64,000 nucleotides of DNA from Aliikangiella sp. G2MR2-5 (GTDB lineage: Bacteria > Pseudomonadota > Gammaproteobacteria > Enterobacterales > Kangiellaceae), in the NCBI RefSeq assembly GCF_015687155.1, contig NZ_JADPQF010000009.1:1-64000 (forward strand), in the 5' to 3' direction. This document shows, in pieces, positions 26,300 to 35,586 of the stretch (position 1 is the first letter of the stretch; each line of letters opens with the position of its first letter). The translations under genes were made by a program, and so were the position numbers. The notes beneath the pieces were generated by a model that had not been told where the DNA came from, ran no database searches, and saw only the letters and a program-made list of their open reading frames with translations.

Positions 26300-29284
26300 C
26301 TAGAACTCGACTCTTGCAATAAGTGAAAGATATCTTTCCTGCTGATAGATCTCTGTCAATCCATAGTTTCCACTATTAGTCCATTCATTGACATCGACTG
26401 CAGTATCCGCCGCAAACAAGTTATAAACGGTAGCTTTCAACAATAGACCTTCGAGAATCTCATCGTTTCGATAGCTGAACGAAAGATCAACATTATGCGT
26501 CCAATCCAGATTGCCAGCGGAACCACGTGGAGAAGGATTTCCTTCAGCATCGTAGAAACCACCAATATACCAACGGCTGACACAATCAGACCAAGGGCTA
26601 TCAGGTGCACATGAATCCACTCCTTCAGGATGCGGAGTCAAAGTATTTAATGGACGACCTGAAGCACCACGATATACAAAGCTCAAAGCCATGCTGTCAC
26701 TAAGATCATAAACTCCAGAAACCTTGACTGAGTGGCGTCTATCATTCGGTAAATCACCATAGGCATGATCGAGTGCATCACCGTAGTCATAGTCAGACGT
26801 CCAACCAGGATCCGCCTGACCATTGGTTGTTTTTACCAACCCTTCGGTATTACCGTAGCTGTGAGACCAGGTGTAAGAAGCAAATATTTCAAAGTCATCG
26901 GTAACAGGACCGTTTATCTGAAAATCCCATGCGATATATTTTCTAACCGGTTTCGCGAGCTGCAATTCATCAGGTGTCAAAGTAACATTATCCACCGTTC
27001 CATCGCCATCAAAGTCATAGGCAATCTGAACCTCATCACCAGGATTTGCAAGAATATAGAAGCTACCTTGTCCGGTATTGTTATCGATACCAAGTTCTTC
27101 CAGCTTGGTTGATAAAACCGGCATATAGTCAGTATCTTCAACTGAACGGCCGAGTTCATTATAGGTCGCAGTAACACTTGCGGTGTATTCATTTAGTTGA
27201 GTAGAGTAGCCTATCGACAACTGGTCAGAATACATGGCTTTTAGATTTTTGGATGCGATCAGGTTTGGATCGGTAATTCCTCTTTGACGATAATCTCGAG
27301 GAAGCAAACGATCTCCACGAGCTGGAGAACCATCTTCCAGACGCGCTGGAACTTCACCTGGCGTTAGATTCTCATAATAGTCAAAGTACTCGACTGAAGA
27401 AGATCCCTGAACAATGTTCATCCGCGCAGCAACAGGTTGAAAGTAACGCCCAAGCGACATAAACAATTTGTCTTCACCTTTGCCATCAATGTCCCAGATA
27501 GCAGCCAGTCTTGGTGCAATATTGCCCGAAGTATCAACATATTTTTCTCCACTGGAAACAGTGTTAGCAAAGTCGACAACACGAACCCCATAATTGAATG
27601 TCCATTCATCATTGAACTTCCAGCTATCTTGCGCATAAAACGCTTTTGAACTCACCGTTGAGTCTGAAAAGCGATTTCTGATTCTGCGTCGAACAAATTC
27701 GGTACCTTCTGCCAATCCAGCTTCAACAGCAGCGGTTCCAACACTTCCATAAGCGTCACCCGCAATACCGTAGGCCCACCAACCGGTAGCCGCGCTGTCA
27801 TCCAGATCATTAAGGTCACCAACAGCAACACCATTTTGACGATTGTTAACATATACATCGATATCGTATTGATCGATACCAAAGGCAATAGAGTGACGAT
27901 CAAGGTCAAAACGAAAATCTACCCTAAACTGATCGCGAGTAAACTTCTGTGGTTCAATACTGGAATTGCTGTAGGAATATCCGGGGATATCAGTACAGGT
28001 TCCGGTGCTGCAATCTAACACTGAAGGATAAAAGTTAGCGGGTACTGGAACCTCCTCTTCTTCAGTTTGACCCCAGACCATATCCAGAGAGAAAACGTCA
28101 TTGAATTCACCGTGATAAGTGATCCCCTTGAACATGCCGCCATCTTCAGCAAAAGATATACCATTAGACTCAGGCGCAATTGTATCGCTGGCAACATCGT
28201 ATGAATGATTGAGAGTAGTGAATTCCCTTTTTGTATTGAAAGCTGTTACCCCGACAGAGTGACCTTCAAACATGTGCCAGTCAACATTAAGGAACCAACG
28301 GTCTGATTTAGTTTCCGTGCTGTACCAGGAAGAATTTCCCGCGCCTTCGGAATTGGTCGTTTGTGGGTTGTACAAGAAATAGAAGAAAGCTTTGTCTTCG
28401 ACAATAGGACCGCTTGCCCAGATATTGTACTCGGAAAACTCTAGCTCATCTCTTTCGTTATTCAGCTGGTATAACTCAGGATCACTCATCAGCCTGACAG
28501 AATTATGTGGCTTGTAACCAAATTCTGGATCGATTCGGTATTGAGCACCGAATTTGAATTCATTATCACCTGATTTAGAAACTGTATTAACAATACCACC
28601 AAGGGCACCACCAAACTCAGCTGTAATTCCGCTGGTTTGAACATTAGTCTGTTGAATAGCTTCCCACGGCATTCTGAAAGAGCCTAAGCCAGATTCAATC
28701 TGAGTAATATTAATACCATTCAGGTAATAACCATTTTCTGCAGAAGATGCACCCCCTATCGAAGACGCGCCATTGAACGCTCCTGGTGCAGCATTTTCTA
28801 CCGTACCCGGTGTCATTAATACCATTGACTCAAGACCCGCTTCTACCGGCATAATCTTGATTTCTTCAAAATCAAAAGCACGACCAGCAGTTGTCTCTGC
28901 CATATCGAGCTTTTGCATGCGGGTCCCGACAATCTGTAGGACCTGACCACGGTTTTCCTCTCCGAGGACAGTCTCCATAATAACGGGCTTACCAATCAAT
29001 ACTTTGAATGACTCAGCCTCAGCTTCAAATCCATCTCTCTCAATCATTAGCTGGTACTCACCAGCAGGAAGATTTCTCAGGGTGTAATTTCCCAGAGAGT
29101 TGGTTCTTATGGTTCGCGTTATACCCTTTGTTTTGTGAATAACGGTAATCGCAGCATTTGCTACGTCTTTACCACTTGCCGACTCAACGTGTCCGCGCAA
29201 CTCCCCACCTGTATCTGCCGCCATAACAGCGGCTGAACATAAAGAGAGTGCGAAGCCAGCAAGTATTTTTGTTTTTAGTTTCAT
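26300..29284 (-). CDS. Oar-like TonB-dependent outer-membrane receptor
   Basis: 994 residues. A signal peptide (1-22, ending VMAADT) is followed by a carboxypeptidase-regulatory-like beta-sandwich (~26-110, with SLGNYTLRNLPAGEYQL). A plug domain comes next (~125-240), with VQTSGITAEFGGALGGIVN, then a large outer-membrane barrel ending in an aromatic-rich strand and a terminal Phe (LIARVEF). Oar-type receptors move large or peptide-like substrates and are active in marine bacteria. No TonB-ExbB-ExbD, protease or regulator gene lies beside it, so the substrate is unknown. It is a single-gene unit with its own terminator. Confidence 0.92.
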   Translation of the reverse strand: MKLKTKILAGFALSLCSAAVMAADTGGELRGHVESASGKDVANAAITVIHKTKGITRTIRTNSLGNYTLRNLPAGEYQLMIERDGFEAEAESFKVLIGKPVIMETVLGEENRGQVLQIVGTRMQKLDMAETTAGRAFDFEEIKIMPVEAGLESMVLMTPGTVENAAPGAFNGASSIGGASSAENGYYLNGINITQIESGLGSFRMPWEAIQQTNVQTSGITAEFGGALGGIVNTVSKSGDNEFKFGAQYRIDPEFGYKPHNSVRLMSDPELYQLNNERDELEFSEYNIWASGPIVEDKAFFYFLYNPQTTNSEGAGNSSWYSTETKSDRWFLNVDWHMFEGHSVGVTAFNTKREFTTLNHSYDVASDTIAPESNGISFAEDGGMFKGITYHGEFNDVFSLDMVWGQTEEEEVPVPANFYPSVLDCSTGTCTDIPGYSYSNSSIEPQKFTRDQFRVDFRFDLDRHSIAFGIDQYDIDVYVNNRQNGVAVGDLNDLDDSAATGWWAYGIAGDAYGSVGTAAVEAGLAEGTEFVRRRIRNRFSDSTVSSKAFYAQDSWKFNDEWTFNYGVRVVDFANTVSSGEKYVDTSGNIAPRLAAIWDIDGKGEDKLFMSLGRYFQPVAARMNIVQGSSSVEYFDYYENLTPGEVPARLEDGSPARGDRLLPRDYRQRGITDPNLIASKNLKAMYSDQLSIGYSTQLNEYTASVTATYNELGRSVEDTDYMPVLSTKLEELGIDNNTGQGSFYILANPGDEVQIAYDFDGDGTVDNVTLTPDELQLAKPVRKYIAWDFQINGPVTDDFEIFASYTWSHSYGNTEGLVKTTNGQADPGWTSDYDYGDALDHAYGDLPNDRRHSVKVSGVYDLSDSMALSFVYRGASGRPLNTLTPHPEGVDSCAPDSPWSDCVSRWYIGGFYDAEGNPSPRGSAGNLDWTHNVDLSFSYRNDEILEGLLLKATVYNLFAADTAVDVNEWTNSGNYGLTEIYQQERYLSLIARVEF

Positions 29285-29503
29285 GCTATCTCCTAGTTCC
29301 CCTAATCGACTTGCTTACAATCGATAGATAGTTGTTTCTCGGTTGTTAGAGCAACAATGAAATCAGCGACTCTTAGAATCGCCAGTTTGCATCTGATTAC
29401 TCGAAGGCAACACTATCACAACAAAGCTATTGCGCACAATAAACATTTTTTTATATACACATAATTGAATTTCAAGGAGGGTCTGACAGTTTTTGACGGG
29501 CAT

Positions 29504-29535
29504 AAAAAAACGCCTCCAGAAGGAGGCGTTTTGAT
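29504..29535. terminator. Bidirectional-looking terminator after rpsI
   Basis: An 11-bp stem (29507-29517 with 29522-29532, core CGCCTCC/GGAGGCG) with AGAA/TTCT loop. The minus-strand copy is followed by seven T, so it ends the rplM-rpsI transcript. Confidence 0.88.
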
Positions 29536-29577
29536 AAGCAAAACCGTTTGGGGAGGGGCTGTTCCCCGAATGAAATT

Positions 29578-29970
29578 TTAACGCTTTGAGAACTGTGGAC
29601 GCTTACGCGCTTTGTGAAGACCAACTTTCTTACGCTCAACAGCACGAGCATCACGTGTAACGTAACCTGCTTTGCGAAGTGTTGGACGCATTTCTTCATC
29701 ATATTCCATCAATGCACGAGTGATTCCTAAACGGATTGCACCAGCTTGACCTGTATCACCGCCACCTTTAACAGTAACGTATGCATCGAATTTCTCTAAC
29801 GTCTCAGTCAACTCAAGTGGCTGACGAACAACCATTCTTGAAGTTTCACGACCGAAGTATTCATCCAAAGGCTGTTGGTTAACAACAATGTCACCTTTAC
29901 CTGGGCGAAGGAATACACGAGCGGTTGAGCTCTTGCGACGACCTGTACCGTAATATTGAGTATTTGACAT
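29578..29970 (-). CDS. rpsI: 30S ribosomal protein S9
   Basis: 130 residues from the ATG at 29970, preceded by a GGTGAAG site; an earlier in-frame ATG (29982) would add MVKI without family support. The N-terminus [17 protein letters not shown], the [19 protein letters not shown] segment and the C-terminal tail ending FSKR are diagnostic. The final Lys-Arg tail reaches the peptidyl tRNA in the P site. Directly after rplM, the universal pair. Confidence 0.98.
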   Translation of the reverse strand: MSNTQYYGTGRRKSSTARVFLRPGKGDIVVNQQPLDEYFGRETSRMVVRQPLELTETLEKFDAYVTVKGGGDTGQAGAIRLGITRALMEYDEEMRPTLRKAGYVTRDARAVERKKVGLHKARKRPQFSKR

Positions 29971-29982
29971 TATCTTCACCAA

Positions 29983-30411
29983 TTAAATGTTAAGTTCTTT
30001 TGGTTGCTGTGCCTGATGCGTATGCTCAGGACCAACAAAGATTTTTAGCTTGCGTAAGCAGGCACGACCAAGAGGATTGCTTGGGATCATACCTTTTACC
30101 GCGTTGTGTAAAATGCGCTCTGGCGCCTTTTCTCTTAATTTATCAAGAGTAATTCCGCGGATTCCACCTGGGTAGCCGGTGTGGTGGTAGTATGTCTTAG
30201 CAGCTTCTTTATTACCTGTTACAGCAATTTTCTCAGCGTTAACAACAACGATGTAATCACCGGTATCAACGTGAGGAGTATATTCTGCTTTGTGCTTGCC
30301 GCGTAAACGACGAGCGATTTCTGTGGCCAAACGGCCAAGTGTTTTACCAGTTGCGTCAACAACGTACCAATCACGTTTAACTGACTCTGGCTTTGCACTA
30401 AAAGTTCTCAT
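29983..30411 (-). CDS. rplM: 50S ribosomal protein L13
   Basis: 142 residues from the ATG at 30411, the normal bacterial length, with a GGAG site in the preceding bases. Signatures: [49 protein letters not shown] and [17 protein letters not shown]. It is a 23S rRNA-binding early-assembly protein. First gene of rplM-rpsI, transcribed from a strong promoter 60-90 bases upstream. Confidence 0.98.
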   Translation of the reverse strand: MRTFSAKPESVKRDWYVVDATGKTLGRLATEIARRLRGKHKAEYTPHVDTGDYIVVVNAEKIAVTGNKEAAKTYYHHTGYPGGIRGITLDKLREKAPERILHNAVKGMIPSNPLGRACLRKLKIFVGPEHTHQAQQPKELNI

Positions 30412-30475
30412 TTTTAGCTCCAATTTCGGGCTTTGCTAGGCCTTGTTTAAGTTATTACTTTAAAAAAGAGCGCGA

Positions 30476-30504
30476 ATTTTACAGAAATGGTAGCGCTAGC
30501 ACAA
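30476..30504 (-). promoter_or_regulatory. Predicted sigma-70 promoter of rplM-rpsI
   Basis: On the minus strand TTGTGC (30499-30504) and TAAAAT (30476-30481) are 17 bases apart. A GC-rich discriminator (TCGCGCTC) follows the -10 box, typical of growth-rate-controlled ribosomal promoters. Start of transcription would be near 30469. Confidence 0.65.
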
Positions 30505-30652
30505 CCTATTTTAGCTAAAAAATAGCCCGATATCGGTAATTATGGTTATTAATTCGACAATTTAACCAAACCCCATGAATCACAAGGGCTAGATAGTGCA
30601 AATAATCGAGTTTTTTTGCAAATAATGCTTTATTTCCGCGGGTTTCTAAGTT

Positions 30653-30680
30653 AAAAAGCTCTACAGCTAGGGGCTTTTTT
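30653..30680 (+). terminator. Terminator-like hairpin in the leader of the HU-like gene
   Basis: AAAAGCTCT (30654-30662) pairs with the AGGGGCTTTT region (3069-78 of this block) using G-U pairs, with a 7-nt loop and a T6 end. It lies ~85 bp upstream of the HU-like start on its coding strand. It could be an attenuator or end a short upstream transcript. Just upstream is a 9-bp direct repeat GCAAATAAT (30598-30606 and 30618-30626). Confidence 0.45.
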
Positions 30681-30766
30681 CAATTAACCCACATTTTTGG
30701 CTAAATTTCGAGCTTTTGCGGCTCAATCGTTAACTTCTAATCATAATTTAACTTTCAGGAACTAAA

Positions 30767-31105
30767 ATGGCTGCTAAAAAACCAAAAACCATTAAAGAAA
30801 GATACACTAAAACTCAGATTCTTAACGAAATTGCCGAGTCTACTGAGCTTTCCAAGAAGCAAGTTGGTGCTGTACTGGACGAGTTGACTGACATTATCGA
30901 TCGCCATATTAAAAAGCGTTCTTGTGGTGAGTTTGTTTTGCCGGGATTGTTGAAGATTCAAGCGCAAAAAGTACCTGCTCGTAAAGCGAAGAAAGGCGTT
31001 CCAAACCCATTTAAGCCTGGCGAACTAATGGACGTTGCAGCTAAGCCGGCGTCAATTCGTGTAAAAGTGCGTCCTTTGAAAAAATTGAAAGACATGGCCA
31101 GCTAA
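30767..31105 (+). CDS. HU-family DNA-binding protein (divergent)
   Basis: 112 residues, longer than the ~90 of true HU because of a basic N-terminal tail (AAKKPKTIKERYTKTQ). The HU core follows: the ILNEIAESTELSKKQVGAVLDEL helices, the FVLPGLLKIQ strand and a basic arm VPARKAKKGVPNPFKPGE, where HU normally has an RNPxT-type arm. It should bend or coat DNA in the nucleoid, but it belongs to a side branch and not the hupA/hupB type. Stands alone, divergent from rplM, with its own terminator. Confidence 0.85.
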   Translation: MAAKKPKTIKERYTKTQILNEIAESTELSKKQVGAVLDELTDIIDRHIKKRSCGEFVLPGLLKIQAQKVPARKAKKGVPNPFKPGELMDVAAKPASIRVKVRPLKKLKDMAS

Positions 31106-31130
31106 TCGCGGTTATTTCATTCAAAGAATT

Positions 31131-31164
31131 AAAAAAGCCGTGGTCATTACCACGGCTTTTTTGT
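31131..31164. terminator. Terminator between HU-like gene and zapE
   Basis: A 13-bp perfect stem (31132-31144 with 31151-31163, core GCCGTGG/CCACGGC) with A6 on one side and T6 on the other, so it should work in both directions for the convergent HU-like and zapE genes. Confidence 0.9.
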
Positions 31165-31198
31165 TTATGATTGAGAAAAAAACAAATAAAATACAAGG

Positions 31199-32296
31199 CT
31201 AAGCAAGATGCTGTTTTGCCAGGTAGTCATGTGACTGCATTTCCTGTAGACGACTGAGTGTCCTTTTAAACTCGAAAGCTAACTGGCTCCCCACATAGAG
31301 CTCTTCCAACTCAACTGCAGCAGTTATCATCAACTTGACATTTCGTTCATAAAACTCATCAACAAGACTGATAAAACGTCTTGCCGCTGAATCATCCTTT
31401 GCCTCGAGTTGAGGTATATCACTCACCATAACTGTATGGTAACAGCGAGACAACTCAATATAATCGGAATGGCTTCTCGCAGTCTCGCAAATTGCTTTAA
31501 AGTCGAACCAGACGACGCCTTCCGCCAGACGAATAGTTTCAATCATTCTATGTTCAACTTCAATAGATGTTCCTTGTCCCACTTCTTCAGTCGCTAACTG
31601 GTCAAAACTGACATTTAAATTATCAATGGCAGCCTGATCATGGGGAGTATGGAAAATATCTGCTTGCTCCAAAGTTCTTAGTCGATAATCAACGCCGCCA
31701 TCAACATTTACAACCTGAGTATGGGCTTCAATTAATTTGATTGCGGGTATAAATCGTTCCCTCTGCAAGCCGTTCCAATAAAGACGCTGGGGAGGAATAT
31801 TTGACGTTGCCACTAATGCCACTCCGCGCTTAAATAGCGCTTGAAACAAGCCTCCTAATAACATCGCATCGGTGATGTCACTGACAAAAAATTCGTCAAA
31901 ACAGATGACACAGGTTTTGTTCGCTATATCATCCGCGATTTTATTTAGAGGGTCGCTTTGCCCCTTGTGTTCGGTCAGCTGCTCGTGTAGCTGATGCATA
32001 AACCGATGAAAATGCAGTCGCATTTTGTTTTCTAGCGGTAATAGATCGTAAAACATATCCATTAAATAGGTCTTACCACGACCGACGCCCCCCCAGAAAT
32101 AAAGCCCTTTGACCGGCTCCGGAGTTCCGCCAAGCCAGGCTCTAAACTGCGTAAGCATCCCTTTAGGCTGATTCGCCCGTATTAGACGATGAAATAAGTC
32201 ATCAAGCAGCTCGACAGCCATTGCCTGAGCGGCATCATGCGTATATTGACCTGACGCCATATCTGCTTGATATTTTGACAAAGGAGTTTGTTTCAT
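31199..32296 (-). CDS. zapE: Cell division protein ZapE (AFG1-like ATPase)
   Basis: 365 residues, family-typical. Walker A is GGVGRGKTYLMD, Walker B reads VICFDEFFVSDITDAMLL, and an arginine-finger region lies in SNIPPQRLYWNGLQRERFIP. ZapE is a cytoplasmic P-loop ATPase that joins the FtsZ ring late in constriction in E. coli. It lies in the same order as in E. coli (rpsI-rplM-zapE-zapG-degS), here with an HU-like gene and a hydrolase gene interposed. Confidence 0.95.
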   Translation of the reverse strand: MKQTPLSKYQADMASGQYTHDAAQAMAVELLDDLFHRLIRANQPKGMLTQFRAWLGGTPEPVKGLYFWGGVGRGKTYLMDMFYDLLPLENKMRLHFHRFMHQLHEQLTEHKGQSDPLNKIADDIANKTCVICFDEFFVSDITDAMLLGGLFQALFKRGVALVATSNIPPQRLYWNGLQRERFIPAIKLIEAHTQVVNVDGGVDYRLRTLEQADIFHTPHDQAAIDNLNVSFDQLATEEVGQGTSIEVEHRMIETIRLAEGVVWFDFKAICETARSHSDYIELSRCYHTVMVSDIPQLEAKDDSAARRFISLVDEFYERNVKLMITAAVELEELYVGSQLAFEFKRTLSRLQEMQSHDYLAKQHLA

Positions 32297-32343
32297 AGTC
32301 TTGGTGTTAATTTCCTGCTGCAGGTTAATGATTATCGCTGGCG

Positions 32344-32997
32344 CTAAAATTTAGATGACAAATTTACATGATGACTCACAATTTCTTCGATATGACTACG
32401 CAGCTCCACCAGGCGCCCGTGAAAAAAGTGGCTGGCACCTTTCATTGTAATCATTGAAGGAGTTTTTTCGAACAATTTGACCCATTCAACCACTTCCGAA
32501 TAATCCACTAACTCGTCGTCGTCCCCCATAATAATACGCCAGTCGCAATCCGGACGAACAAACCCGTTAAAATCAAATCGCTTAACCGGTGGCGCAACGC
32601 TTATCAAAAGTTCTGGTCGCAGTCGCGGTGAAGCAAAGGAAGATACATAGGCTCCGAAAGAAAAACCACTCAATATCAATTTTTTATCTGGAAATTTTTG
32701 CTGCATCCATTTAATGACAAACTCGAGATCTTGCTGTTCTCCTCTGCCCTCATCATATTTTCCTTCACTATTACCAACCCCTCGGAAGTTGAATCGAATA
32801 CTCGGAAATCCAAGACCAGCAATAGTTCGTGACAAAGTATGAACAACTTTGTTAGATAACGAACCTCCATGAAGAGAGTGAGGATGACAATTGACAGAAA
32901 AATAAGGAGCACTGGACAAGTTCTCCGGCATATCGAGCAAAGCTTCTATTGTACCGTCAGGCCCAGCGATGGTTACTTTTTCGCTTGTTAGTTTCAT
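32344..32997 (-). CDS. Alpha/beta-hydrolase
   Basis: 217 residues, of the small alpha/beta-hydrolase type (COG2945-like). The nucleophile elbow is GFSFG (Ser113), the oxyanion-side motif NCHPHSLHGG is near residue 40, the candidate Asp is in the MGDDDELVDYS segment and the catalytic His in KGASHFFHGRL. No signal peptide, so cytoplasmic. Substrate unknown. It is 47 bp upstream of zapE on the same strand and probably cotranscribed. Confidence 0.85.
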   Translation of the reverse strand: MKLTSEKVTIAGPDGTIEALLDMPENLSSAPYFSVNCHPHSLHGGSLSNKVVHTLSRTIAGLGFPSIRFNFRGVGNSEGKYDEGRGEQQDLEFVIKWMQQKFPDKKLILSGFSFGAYVSSFASPRLRPELLISVAPPVKRFDFNGFVRPDCDWRIIMGDDDELVDYSEVVEWVKLFEKTPSMITMKGASHFFHGRLVELRSHIEEIVSHHVNLSSKF

Positions 32998-33308
32998 TAC
33001 AGATATATTAATTGACTATTCAGACTATCAAAATCGCGGCATTTTCTCACTAAACCACTAAAACTGCCAGAGCTTCATCCAGTCTGCTCATATACTCAAC
33101 CTGTTGCAGCTCAAACTGACAGCAAAAACTTTATGACAAGGATCAAATTAGACCAAATGCTATTCGACTAGACAGGCTAACTGGTATATATTTAAGGAGG
33201 TAGTATGATCTATATGTTAACAAGGTTAAGCAAGGCCAAATACCTGTAGAATCAGGTTGTATAGTTCATCTGACAAGCGACTTGACGTATTAATTATGAG
33301 GTAAGCTA
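32998..33308. other. Intergenic region between divergent hydrolase and zapG genes
   Basis: Holds promoters for both neighbours and the small open frame at 33205-33249. On the plus strand TCGACT (33164-33169) and TATATT (33187-33192) are 17 bases apart, a possible promoter for zapG. Confidence 0.4.
33205..33249 (+). CDS. Possible 14-residue leader peptide upstream of zapG
   Basis: ATG at 33205 follows a perfect AAGGAGG site (33194-33200, only 4 bases spacing) and opens a 14-codon frame ending in TAG (MIYMLTRLSKAKYL). It lies 60 bp upstream of zapG. The strong site argues for translation, but the possible promoter at 33164-33192 would start transcription at or after the site, which argues against it. 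Function unknown; could be chance. Confidence 0.3.
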   Translation: MIYMLTRLSKAKYL

Positions 33309-33875
33309 ATGGAATATTTTGCAACAGTTCTGGGAATAATTATTGCGGGAGCAGCAGGCTTTATATTCGGACGCAATTATTCTACAGATGCAAAAGAAAA
33401 GTCGAGATTAGAGCAGGATCTTAAGAACAAACAGGCCGAGCTAGAGGCATTTAGAGGAAAAGTAACCAGTCATTTCGAAAAGACTGCTGACTTGTTTAAC
33501 CAGGTTTCTGATAGTTATCAATCACTTTACGATCACATTGCTAAAAGTTCTAATCAGCTATGTTCAGCCCCCAGCTTTCAATCTCTCCCCAAAAAAGAGA
33601 CTGAACATTTAGGCGCTCCTGAGAAGCAGGCGCCAAAAGCTGGAGGAGAAGAGCTGTTTGATGCAAACAAGCTCTACAATGCACATGACTATAGGAATCA
33701 CCTTGAAGAGACTGCGACGGAAACTGAGAAAGAGTCTGATACCGTTGTCAAATTTAGTAAAGCGAAAGAAAAGGATAGCAGCAACTCTAGCGAGCCAGCG
33801 TTGGACTATGCAGTAAAAGCAGAAGGTGTAATCAATCACAACAGCCTTGATATAGACGGCGTTAAAACTTCCTAG
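33309..33875 (+). CDS. zapG: ZapG/YhcB family (DUF1043) inner-membrane protein
   Basis: 188 residues, longer than E. coli YhcB (~130) because of an acidic, low-complexity C-terminus (~105-188). An N-terminal helix (FATVLGIIIAGAAGFIFGR) anchors it, followed by a cytoplasmic coiled coil (~28-60) and the conserved HFEKTADLFNQVSDSYQSLYDHIA segment. YhcB/ZapG links division, cell shape and envelope synthesis. Position between zapE and degS agrees with E. coli order. Confidence 0.92.
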   Translation: MEYFATVLGIIIAGAAGFIFGRNYSTDAKEKSRLEQDLKNKQAELEAFRGKVTSHFEKTADLFNQVSDSYQSLYDHIAKSSNQLCSAPSFQSLPKKETEHLGAPEKQAPKAGGEELFDANKLYNAHDYRNHLEETATETEKESDTVVKFSKAKEKDSSNSSEPALDYAVKAEGVINHNSLDIDGVKTS

Positions 33876-33909
33876 TTACCCGGCAGCCATTCGCCAGGAC
33901 CGATTTCCC

Positions 33910-33937
33910 CAAAAGAGACTTTCGAGTCTCTTTTTTG
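33910..33937 (+). terminator. Terminator of zapG
   Basis: AAAAGAGACT pairs with AGTCTCTTTT (33911-33920 with 33925-33934) around a UUCG tetraloop, followed by T6. Confidence 0.9.
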
Positions 33938-34095
33938 ATTACCAATTGCACATTCCAGAGATAGTCACAACGCTTAGTGGAATAAGACACAAGAAGTTTC
34001 GTTTTCCTGTGGTATGATGTGTTGCCTCGGCTTCTCGCAGTGCAGCCGAAATAGCATCAATAACAGGAACAAACGACTGAAATCAGGAAGTTATA

Positions 34096-35382
34096 ATGAA
34101 AAAGCTCTTAATCATCATCATTTTACTGGCTGCAATTTTGCTTGGTGCGCCATTTTTTATTGGTTCTTCAGCTGAATCACAGGTTCGTCAGATGTATACA
34201 TCAATAGATGAGCATCCGGCTATCTCCCTAAAACTAACCGAGTACCAAAAGGGCTGGTTAGAATCGGCAGCTAAAGTTGAACTATCTTTCGAAGCGCCAG
34301 AATTTAATGAAGTACCACGAATTGTTTTTACCCAGAAGATCTATCACGGTCCGATTCTATGGAAAGCAAACGGATTTGGACTTGGAATTGCTGACTCCAT
34401 ATATGGTGCAGAATTACCCGATGACGTGAAAGCAGAACTAGCAAAAGTCGACTCTATCAATGAGGACACTTTTAAAGTTACAACACGTATTGGATTTGGT
34501 GGCTCATTTGAATCGCACCTGGCACTTAAGCCTTTTTCATTTGAAAAAGACAATGTTAAGTTAGATGTGGAAGCCGCAAATATTGACTCTAACTTTGATG
34601 CAAGCGGCATTATCAAGGGTGAAGGTCACTGGGGTGGTATGACTGTCACCAAAGAAGGAAATGAAGCGTTTACAATGAAAGGAATGACTCTTTCTAGCAA
34701 CCAAACCCTAATTAGTGGAACTATGTTCAGCCCTGATATGCTAACAGCAGGCGATGTAAAATTTTCTATCGAGCAAATCAATGTAGTTGGTGAAAACCCG
34801 GGACAAAATGTGAAGGTTGGCGATGCCTATATCAACGCAGATTCTTCGGTTGAAGCAGGACTAATGAACTTCAGCCTGGTGTTTGGCGCAAAATCAATTG
34901 ACGCTATCGGAAAGAGCTTTACTGATTTAATCTATGATATATCCTTTGATAACCTCGACATAGAGTCAGTCCAGGAGTTAAACAAGCTGGCGAGTGATCC
35001 TGTATTGAAAACTAACCCAATGGCAGGAATGGCTAAGATTCAGGGAATGCTACCACAACTGGTTGAGAAGAACCCTATTATTAAAATCAACCAATTGGGA
35101 GTTGTTACCCCGGAGGGTGATATCTCTTCAGATTTAGTTTTTGCGATTGATCAAGAACTTTATGATGCAAACAACCCTATGACCATGATGTTTGCTATGG
35201 ATGCAAAGGCCAAAGGCCATGCACCAGAGTTATTCTTCACTCAAATGGGTCTGGGTGGTCAAATAGAGCAGATGATTCAACAAAACTTTCTGGTAAGAGA
35301 CAATGGCCAGCTAAAGTTTGACTTTATGTTTAAGCAAGGCCAGGCGACCTTGAATGGTCAGCCTATGCCGATGGGTATGTAA
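34096..35382 (+). CDS. DUF945 (YdgA-like) family protein
   Basis: 428 residues. The N-terminus is a signal anchor (KKLLIIIILLAAILLGAPFF), followed by the DUF945 start EYQKGWLESAAKVELSF. The rest is a long beta-rich periplasmic body with AsmA-like repeats of charged and hydrophobic residues, ending in a Met-rich tail (QPMPMGM). YdgA-family proteins are inner-membrane or periplasmic proteins without a firmly known role. Monocistronic: it has its own terminator and lies between zapG and degS. Confidence 0.88.
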   Translation: MKKLLIIIILLAAILLGAPFFIGSSAESQVRQMYTSIDEHPAISLKLTEYQKGWLESAAKVELSFEAPEFNEVPRIVFTQKIYHGPILWKANGFGLGIADSIYGAELPDDVKAELAKVDSINEDTFKVTTRIGFGGSFESHLALKPFSFEKDNVKLDVEAANIDSNFDASGIIKGEGHWGGMTVTKEGNEAFTMKGMTLSSNQTLISGTMFSPDMLTAGDVKFSIEQINVVGENPGQNVKVGDAYINADSSVEAGLMNFSLVFGAKSIDAIGKSFTDLIYDISFDNLDIESVQELNKLASDPVLKTNPMAGMAKIQGMLPQLVEKNPIIKINQLGVVTPEGDISSDLVFAIDQELYDANNPMTMMFAMDAKAKGHAPELFFTQMGLGGQIEQMIQQNFLVRDNGQLKFDFMFKQGQATLNGQPMPMGM

Positions 35383-35407
35383 TCCTTAACCCAACAAATC
35401 ATTTGTA

Positions 35408-35441
35408 CCGAATAAGGCTCCTACAAGGAGCCTTATTTTTT
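35408..35441 (+). terminator. Terminator of the DUF945 gene
   Basis: AATAAGGCTCCT (35411-35422) pairs with AGGAGCCTTATT (35426-35437), loop ACA, followed by T-rich sequence. Confidence 0.9.
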
Positions 35442-35586
35442 ACAAATCCACAATTAGTTGCTGATGTCTGCTTGCTATGAACCTCAGGTGTGAATTACCA
35501 TTATTTGCCAAGCGGACTTCAAAAATACCAGGGGAAACCAAAGGCCTTTATTACCCTGGCACCAAAAAACAGTGAAATTAAGATCT

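Noticed and set aside
29472-29702. Open frame antisense/overlapping the end of rpsI
   Set aside because: It is an alternative frame of rpsI and its terminator with no ribosome-binding site or family.
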